The translations under genes were made by a program, and so were the position numbers. Positions 7,489 through 12,056 of a stretch of DNA of 12,056 nt are shown here, one piece after another. The stretch comes from CAYUAI01 sp964442745. Lineage in GTDB: Bacteria; Pseudomonadota; Gammaproteobacteria; S012-40. Within the stretch, counting starts at the first letter, position 1; each line of letters starts with the position of its first letter. The notes under the pieces are model-generated. The model was not told where the DNA came from, did not search any database, and saw only the letters and a list, made by a program, of their open reading frames with translations. The stretch lies in assembly GCA_964442745.1 (NCBI GenBank), contig CAYUAI010000109.1, positions 1 through 12,056 of the forward strand. The letters run 5' to 3'.

Positions 7489-8667
7489 TTGACGAATTTC
7501 AAATTTCAACAATTCTACAAGCAAACAGGTGGTTCGACATTATTAGTCGCCGGTATATTGCTATTCAGCACCACATTAGTCACCCTCTATGGCGCCCAAG
7601 TCGGTGTATTAGAGCAGCGTATTTCAAGCAACTATTACCGGGCAAAACAAGCTGAACTAAGTACGTCATCAGGACTTACCGCTGCCACGATGAATTTGAA
7701 AAAAGCCACAATCATAGGCGCTGATACTGGCACATTATCTACCAGCACACTCAGTCAAGTAGGTAGTTATGATACTAGCTACCGAACGGTCATCGCAGGT
7801 GATCCCAATGAACTAGAAGTCATCGTCACAGGAAAATCTTCTGACAACAGTGCTCAGTATAAAGCTTTACAACAATATACCTTTTCTCCTTTCTTGCGTA
7901 ATACCTTAGCTACCAGCACCTTGATATCCAAAGGCGATGTGACTATTGCAGATAATGTATCATTAGATAATAAAAGCCTAATTGATGATACAGTATTAAT
8001 CTCAGGTGGCGTATTCAACAAAACGAGCCTCACTGCAGGCAAGCGTTGCCCAAAGACCTCAAGACAAAATCTCAATCTTGGGTTAACCAATAAACGCATG
8101 CGGATTCGTGATCCAAAAGTCTCAAAAAAATCAGGTAGCACTACCATCGATTTAACCAATGATGGTTATTTTGAACTGTTTTTTGCTAACACTAAACAAA
8201 ATGTCAGAAAATTTAGTCAGATTGTCGATTGCAGTTTAGGTTGTACTGATACTGATATTGAAACGCTCACTGGCTTAGTGTGGGTTGATGGCAATCTCAA
8301 TCTTAATGCTGGCAAGTCCGTCGGAAAATATATCAAAGACTATACAGCCAGTCCTCCTATCACTACGACCATAAATCCCATCATTCTAATTGTCAATGGT
8401 GATTTTAAAATGTCAAATCACAGCTCCTTAGTCCATGGATTAGTCTATGTTATGGGCTCCTGGAACAATAATATAAGCAAAGCTAAAGGAAAAATCAGAG
8501 GCAGTGTTATTGTAGAGGGCATCACAAATTTAGCGGGCTCCACCGGAGCGACCCCAGATTTCACACTAAAATATCATGAAGAAATCATGAATTATTTAAA
8601 AACCCAAGTCGGTGCTTATTTACCTGTCGCGGGTACTTGGCGAGATTTTGAGATCCCACAATCTTAA
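7489..8667 (+). CDS. pilX: long PilX-like minor pilin, first copy
   Basis: This encodes 392 residues, about twice the length of Pseudomonas PilX. The leader is KQTG14 followed by a hydrophobic helix (residues 18-36) that lacks the mature position-5 Glu, as is usual for PilX and GspK. The PilX signature LEQRISSNYYRAKQAE (41-56) follows. From about residue 140 on, short hydrophobic-Gly units recur: TLISKGDVTI, GLVWVDGNLNL (262-272), ILIVNGDFKM, GLVYVMGSW (317-325), SVIVEG (339-344), suggesting a beta-solenoid. A close cysteine pair (C248, C252) may form a disulfide. TTG 7489 is the start: GCGAGG (7475-7480) is 8 bases upstream, an in-frame stop lies at 7462, and the first internal Met is residue 67. 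The likely role is capping the pilus tip with FimT, PilV and PilW. The family call rests on the N-terminal third and operon context. Confidence 0.8.
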   Translation: MTNFKFQQFYKQTGGSTLLVAGILLFSTTLVTLYGAQVGVLEQRISSNYYRAKQAELSTSSGLTAATMNLKKATIIGADTGTLSTSTLSQVGSYDTSYRTVIAGDPNELEVIVTGKSSDNSAQYKALQQYTFSPFLRNTLATSTLISKGDVTIADNVSLDNKSLIDDTVLISGGVFNKTSLTAGKRCPKTSRQNLNLGLTNKRMRIRDPKVSKKSGSTTIDLTNDGYFELFFANTKQNVRKFSQIVDCSLGCTDTDIETLTGLVWVDGNLNLNAGKSVGKYIKDYTASPPITTTINPIILIVNGDFKMSNHSSLVHGLVYVMGSWNNNISKAKGKIRGSVIVEGITNLAGSTGATPDFTLKYHEEIMNYLKTQVGAYLPVAGTWRDFEIPQS

Positions 8668-8703
8668 GTTTATTAACTCACACTTTCACACTAAGGTATT
8701 TAT

Positions 8704-9423
8704 ATGCGTAATATAATACACTCTCGCCAATCACATGGATTTTCGTTAGTCGAAGTTTTAGCTGGCATGTTGATATTAGGCATCGGACTCATCGGTGTCG
8801 CTAAATTTCAGACAAGAATCATGCAAGAAGGCACCTTAGCGAAACAACAAAATCAAGCAGTAAATATCGCTGAAGCAAAACTAGAAAGCCTACGATTTTC
8901 CTATACCATCGGCGATGCAACAAGTTACACACCACCCGATCAACCGGAAGTAAAAATAGGCAATAACACAGAATATTCGCTTAGTTGGACTATCACAGAA
9001 AGTGCCATCGCCAGCGGCCAAGTGAAAATAGAAGTCACGGTCAACTGGCTTGGCCCTAGCTATCAGCAAAACCCAGAGACACAAATCATGCTAGCCGCCC
9101 TCGCTTCCGATTTTGATCCAAATTTACCCGTCCTCGCACAAACTGAACCACCGGCAGTCATCCTACCAACGGGTGCAGGAGAGTGCGTGCCCAACACGCT
9201 CCGAATAGAAGGAGATGCTTATTATGCAACTAATCCATCGACCGGTAGCAATGGCGATACCTTTTGCACCACGAAAAGCATCAGTATGCTGAACGGCGAC
9301 TCTTATGTTGCTTGCAAAATAAAAATTCGAGAGGGTTATAACGGCTCTGGCTCCAGCGGTTTATCCAGCACAGGTTGCGGTAATTCCGTGAGAGGAGTCT
9401 CTTTTTCTGGCAGTAGCAGTTAA
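8704..9423 (+). CDS. pilV: PilV-like minor pilin with cysteine-containing C-terminal extension, first copy
   Basis: This is a 239-residue prepilin of the PilV/GspI family. The leader ends HG12 before FSLVEVLAGMLILGIGLIG, with Glu at mature position 5. The NIAEAKLESLRFSYTIGD block (54-71) and a beta domain up to about residue 140 follow. PilV proteins are usually 140-185 residues; here residues about 155-239 form an extension with four cysteines (161, 188, 204, 225) and a Ser/Gly-rich end (NGSGSSGLSSTGCGN, final SGSSS). The extension is not a domain I recognise. Its position at the exposed end of a tip pilin suggests surface display, adhesion or partner binding; this is inference. AAGG (8693-8696) lies 7 bases before the ATG. 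It is 36 bp after pilX and closes the first W-X-V cassette. Confidence 0.83.
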   Translation: MRNIIHSRQSHGFSLVEVLAGMLILGIGLIGVAKFQTRIMQEGTLAKQQNQAVNIAEAKLESLRFSYTIGDATSYTPPDQPEVKIGNNTEYSLSWTITESAIASGQVKIEVTVNWLGPSYQQNPETQIMLAALASDFDPNLPVLAQTEPPAVILPTGAGECVPNTLRIEGDAYYATNPSTGSNGDTFCTTKSISMLNGDSYVACKIKIREGYNGSGSSGLSSTGCGNSVRGVSFSGSSS

Positions 9424-9508
9424 ATACACTTAGCCAACTAAACATAGCGCTATATTTAATGGAAATTTTTGGAAACTCGTTTTTATTTAAAAATAATATC
9501 GTAACAAA

Positions 9509-9529
9509 GATAGTCAAGCATTGACTATC
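9509..9529. terminator. perfect hairpin between the two pilin cassettes
   Basis: A 9 bp perfect inverted repeat (gatagtcaa / ttgactatc) with a 3-base loop sits in the 145 bp gap between pilV and the second pilW. A T-rich run (ATTATTTTTCT, from 9537) starts about 8 bases after the stem, so termination or attenuation is possible but not textbook. A 10 bp palindrome, atagcgctat, lies at 9444-9453 in the same gap. No convincing promoter for the second cassette was found. Confidence 0.45.
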
Positions 9530-9568
9530 ACCTAAATTATTTTTCTCTTAACATGGGGAATTTTTATT

Positions 9569-10294
9569 GTGAAAAATAAATCAGATTTTATTTGGATAAC
9601 ACATCAAAAAGGATTTAGCCTGATCGAATTGATGGTCAGTCTTGTGATTGGAATTGTGATTATGACTGGCGTCTTAAAAGTCTATGCTACCACCGTTAAC
9701 GGAAATGCTCATTCAATAATGTTATCTCGTGTCTCTCAAGAAATACGCTCAGTATTAGACATTATGAAAAATGATATACAACGTTCTGGTTACTGGAGGG
9801 ATGCCACAATGGATGATAACAATCCTTTTGGTGACATTGCTATTAACGAAGAAAAAAACTGTCTATCCTACACCTATGATGCAAACAACAATGGTGGTGA
9901 TGTCGAAAATCCCAACGATGAATTCGGGTTCCGCTTGAATAACGGTGCCGTGCAAATGCGCACTAACGCCAATGCTTGTGATAATCCCGATAATACAACG
10001 GATATTTGGCAAAATATTACCGACCCCGAGACCGTTACCATTACTAATTTAACCTTTAGCAAAATAGTGGACTGTACCAATATGAGTACCGAGCCCTATA
10101 CGCCATGCAGTAAAGATGAAAATGGCAACTATATCGACGATAACATAGCACCGAGCCCAGGCGATTCCACCATTAACATAACAACTATCAATATCGGACT
10201 ACAAGCCCAATCTAAACAAAACCAGGATATAGCAATGATTCTTGAAGACAGCACCATGTTACGTAACGAAGTGGTATCCACTGTACCTAACTAA
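9569..10294 (+). CDS. pilW: type IV minor pilin PilW, second copy
   Basis: This is a 241-residue prepilin paralogous to the product at 6772. The leader ends HQKG15 before FSLIELMVSLVIG with Glu at mature position 5. Conserved blocks are SRVSQEIRSVLD (53-64), DIQRSGYWRDA (69-79), CLSYTYDANNNGG and DEFGFRL (117-123). The cysteines (98, 137, 169, 180) align with those of the first copy. It carries two acidic loops: D104-N106-N108, shared with the first copy, and an insertion around KDENGNYIDDN (182-192) that the first copy lacks. The start is GTG 9569, with GGGG (9555-9558) about 10 bases upstream; later methionines fall inside the pilin helix. It follows a 145 bp gap with a hairpin, so it may have its own expression level. 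It is 36 bp before the second pilX. Confidence 0.88.
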   Translation: MKNKSDFIWITHQKGFSLIELMVSLVIGIVIMTGVLKVYATTVNGNAHSIMLSRVSQEIRSVLDIMKNDIQRSGYWRDATMDDNNPFGDIAINEEKNCLSYTYDANNNGGDVENPNDEFGFRLNNGAVQMRTNANACDNPDNTTDIWQNITDPETVTITNLTFSKIVDCTNMSTEPYTPCSKDENGNYIDDNIAPSPGDSTINITTINIGLQAQSKQNQDIAMILEDSTMLRNEVVSTVPN

Positions 10295-10330
10295 AAAATT
10301 GTCATTGGGCTTAGTAAGAGGTAACACATA

Positions 10331-11464
10331 ATGAATAATTATCGATTAAAAATATACTCTAATCAAGCCGGCGCTTCAACATTACTGATGGCCGGTGTCT
10401 TACTGTTTAGCACTACCTTAATCACTCTTTATGGCGCCCAAGTTAGCATACTAGAACAACGCGTCACCAACAATTTTTATCGGGCAAAGCAAGCGACCAT
10501 GGGGAGTGATGCGGGACTCAACAAAGCCATTACAGCCATTGATAAATCCCAAATCACCACCGATAGCGGTACACTTGATATACTAACATTAAGCGGCGTA
10601 GGTGCTTACACTATTTCATATCAAACAATTGTCCCCGACGACCCCAACAAACTACAAGTTACCGTGACTGGCCAATCATTAGATGATAGTGCAACCACTA
10701 AAATTTCTCAGCAATTTGAATTTTCTCCATTCATACGAAAGAGCTTTCCGGCCGTCACATTAACATCCTTGGACAACGTCTTGCTAACAGACAATATTAA
10801 CATTGACAACAAAGACAAAGACAACGATACCGTCCTCTGGGCGGGAGGAACACTTACCAAGTCAGGTAATAATGTCAACGTGCCGAGAAGCCCATCCCAA
10901 ATTACTGATCCAAACAATAGAAAAGAACGCATTGTCACATCATCAGAAAAACTGTCCTTAAATGCCGATGGATCAGAAAAAAATGATGATGCTTTCTTTG
11001 AAACTTTTTTTAGCAATACCAAAGAAAATATTAGAAAAGTCAGCACCGTCATCAATTGCAACACCAGCGAATGTACTAACAATGATATTGAAGGATTAAG
11101 TGGTCTCATTTGGATCAGCGGTGATTTAACCATGGCATATGATAAAGAAACCGGTATATACAATAAAAATGCCGGTATCATCGACCCAATCATTCTAGTT
11201 ATCGACGGTGATTTTAAAATGTCACATAAAAATGCAAACATCAACGGGCTGGTCTACATCATGGGCGACTGGCTTAATAATAACGCTAAAGGAAAAATCA
11301 AAGGTAGTGTGATTGTTGAAGGCAATACCGTATTAACAGGCACAGCCGGTTCCAACGAATTTCTAGAACTAAAATACAACCAAACTATTATTGACTACTT
11401 GATAAACAATAGCGGTGTCTATCTGCCCGTGCCTGGCAGTTGGCGTAATTTTGAAAACTCATAA
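10331..11464 (+). CDS. pilX: long PilX-like minor pilin, second copy
   Basis: This is a 377-residue paralogue of the product at 7489. The leader is NQAG14 followed by ASTLLMAGVLLF; if cleaved after G14, mature position 5 is Leu rather than Glu, as in PilX/GspK. LEQRVTNNFYRAKQA (41-55) matches the PilX block. The C-terminal half repeats hydrophobic-Gly units: GLIWISGDLTM (258-268), ILVIDGDFKM (288-297), GLVYIMGDW (306-314), SVIVEG (326-331). C243 and C248 correspond to the cysteine pair of the first copy. Both copies end in nearly the same motif (VYLPVPGSWRNFE here). The region around residues 155-225 is the least conserved and is rich in Asp, Asn and Lys. The ATG has AAGAGG (10316-10321) 9 bases upstream. 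Its inferred role is the pilus-tip/priming complex of the second cassette. Confidence 0.8.
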   Translation: MNNYRLKIYSNQAGASTLLMAGVLLFSTTLITLYGAQVSILEQRVTNNFYRAKQATMGSDAGLNKAITAIDKSQITTDSGTLDILTLSGVGAYTISYQTIVPDDPNKLQVTVTGQSLDDSATTKISQQFEFSPFIRKSFPAVTLTSLDNVLLTDNINIDNKDKDNDTVLWAGGTLTKSGNNVNVPRSPSQITDPNNRKERIVTSSEKLSLNADGSEKNDDAFFETFFSNTKENIRKVSTVINCNTSECTNNDIEGLSGLIWISGDLTMAYDKETGIYNKNAGIIDPIILVIDGDFKMSHKNANINGLVYIMGDWLNNNAKGKIKGSVIVEGNTVLTGTAGSNEFLELKYNQTIIDYLINNSGVYLPVPGSWRNFENS

Positions 11465-11505
11465 ATTTCGACTCAACAAATCGTTATCAATTTAAGGTTA
11501 TCAAC

Positions 11506-12056
11506 ATGAAACAACATATTAAACGTCATCGTCAGTTTGGCTTTTCCTTAGTCGAAGTTCTCGCCGCCATGTTGATCCTAGGCGTTGGTCTCATTGGTGT
11601 CGCAACATTTCAAACTAAAATATCCCATGAAAGTTTATTGGCAAAACAACAAAGTGAAGCCATAAATATTGCCGAAGCGAAACTGGAAAGCTTGCGTTTC
11701 GCCTACGCGATTGGTGATACAGCCAGTTACGAACCCCCATCCGACGAAGAACCCGAGAAAAAACAAGGTACCAATACGGAATATTTTATTACTTGGGATG
11801 TCGTTAATGATGATAGCAACGGCGGACAAGCTGAGTTGAAAGTAAAAGTAACTTGGGCTGGGCTAGGCAACACAGGAAATGGAAATACAGAAGTTCTATT
11901 AAAGACTATTGCCTCAGATTTCAACCCAAATATTCAAGCCAAAGCCACCTACACGACTCCTCCTTCTGTGTTAATACCTGAAGATGATATTGCTGAATGT
12001 GATGGTGGCGGCGGTAGTGGTAGTGGTGGGGGCTGCAGTTGCGGTAGCGGCAGCGG
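11506..12056 (+). CDS. pilV: PilV-like minor pilin, second copy, partial at window end
   Basis: The reading frame opens at ATG 11506 and continues past the window, giving 183 complete codons. The leader ends FG12 before FSLVEVLAAMLILGVGLIG, with Glu at mature position 5. NIAEAKLESLRFAYAIGD (54-71) is almost identical to the first PilV. A PPSVLIPEDDIAEC segment (152-165) lines up with PPAVILPTGAGEC of the first copy, marking the end of the shared domain. Beyond C165 the sequence becomes a Gly/Ser/Cys-rich tract with C177 and C179, unlike the ordered-looking extension of the first copy, and is cut by the window edge. The tract may be a flexible linker to a further domain. Ribosome site AAGG lies at 11494-11497, 8 bases before the start, and pilX ends 41 bp upstream. 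Confidence 0.85.
   Translation, partial: MKQHIKRHRQFGFSLVEVLAAMLILGVGLIGVATFQTKISHESLLAKQQSEAINIAEAKLESLRFAYAIGDTASYEPPSDEEPEKKQGTNTEYFITWDVVNDDSNGGQAELKVKVTWAGLGNTGNGNTEVLLKTIASDFNPNIQAKATYTTPPSVLIPEDDIAECDGGGGSGSGGGCSCGSGS

Larger units (their letters stand above)
6772..12056 (+). repeat. tandem paralogous pilW-pilX-pilV cassettes
   Basis: The order pilW-pilX-pilV occurs twice in direct orientation: 6772-9423 and 9569-12056 (second copy cut by the window). Each gene matches its counterpart along most of its length, by eye around 45-55% protein identity, with aligned cleavage sites, cysteines and signature blocks. Within cassettes the gaps are 33-41 bp; between them the gap is 145 bp. Divergence is too great for a recent duplication. 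The fimT and pilE genes are not repeated in the window. Confidence 0.85.

Noticed and set aside
9444..9453. Palindrome atagcgctat as an attachment or recombination site
   Set aside because: It occurs once, has no partner elsewhere in the window and no integrase or mobile gene is nearby.
10708..11244. 178-codon open frame on the - strand inside the second pilX
   Set aside because: It lies wholly antisense to a well-supported pilin gene, has no recognisable domain, and its composition is that of a reversed coding strand.
6218..12056. Type II secretion pseudopilins (GspH-I-J-K) instead of type IV minor pilins
   Set aside because: GspH/I/J/K are related families, but the PilW block RSGYWRDA, the PilX-type LEQR-x-NxYRAKQA block and a neighbouring PilE favour type IV pili, and no other secretion genes are present.

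Overview
The window looks like chromosomal DNA of a gammaproteobacterium of moderately low G+C (roughly 40% by eye, not counted). The case rests on the type IVa minor-pilin families present (FimT/FimU, PilW, PilX, PilV, PilE), a CRP-type dyad between divergent pilin genes, and inner-membrane enzymes with periplasmic domains. I cannot name the genus. No tRNA, rRNA, insertion sequence, phage gene or CRISPR array is visible.

Left part (1-5436, all + strand): a PhzF-family isomerase-like protein; a membrane-anchored glycerophosphodiester phosphodiesterase with a C-terminal LamG/concanavalin-like domain; and a five-helix membrane sulfatase-fold protein of the lipoteichoic acid synthase (LtaS)/phosphoglycerol transferase type with a C-terminal DUF2914-like domain. 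The last two are neighbours whose families act on glycerol-phosphate esters on the outer face of the cytoplasmic membrane. A joint role in making or trimming glycerophosphate-decorated envelope material is a reasonable inference. The sulfatase gene converges on pilE across a shared hairpin terminator.

Right part (5490-12056): a minor type IV pilin locus. A pilE-like gene on the - strand diverges from a + strand run of fimT, pilW, pilX, pilV, followed by a second, diverged pilW, pilX, pilV set. The last pilV runs off the window. The 305 bp divergent region carries a near-consensus CRP/Vfr-type site (6025-6040). The repeated W-X-V cassette is the most unusual feature. Both copies keep family motifs, leader-peptide sites and cysteines, but they differ most at the PilV C-terminus. 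The first PilV has an 80-residue four-cysteine extension. The second enters a Gly/Ser/Cys-rich tract at the window edge. The PilX proteins are about twice the usual length and carry a repeated hydrophobic-Gly pattern suggesting a beta-solenoid.

Inferred working model: the minor pilins prime assembly and form the pilus tip, and two alternative W-X-V sets could build two tip complexes with different surface-exposed ends. No PilY1 adhesin, major pilin or assembly ATPase gene is in the window, so partners must lie elsewhere, possibly just downstream.
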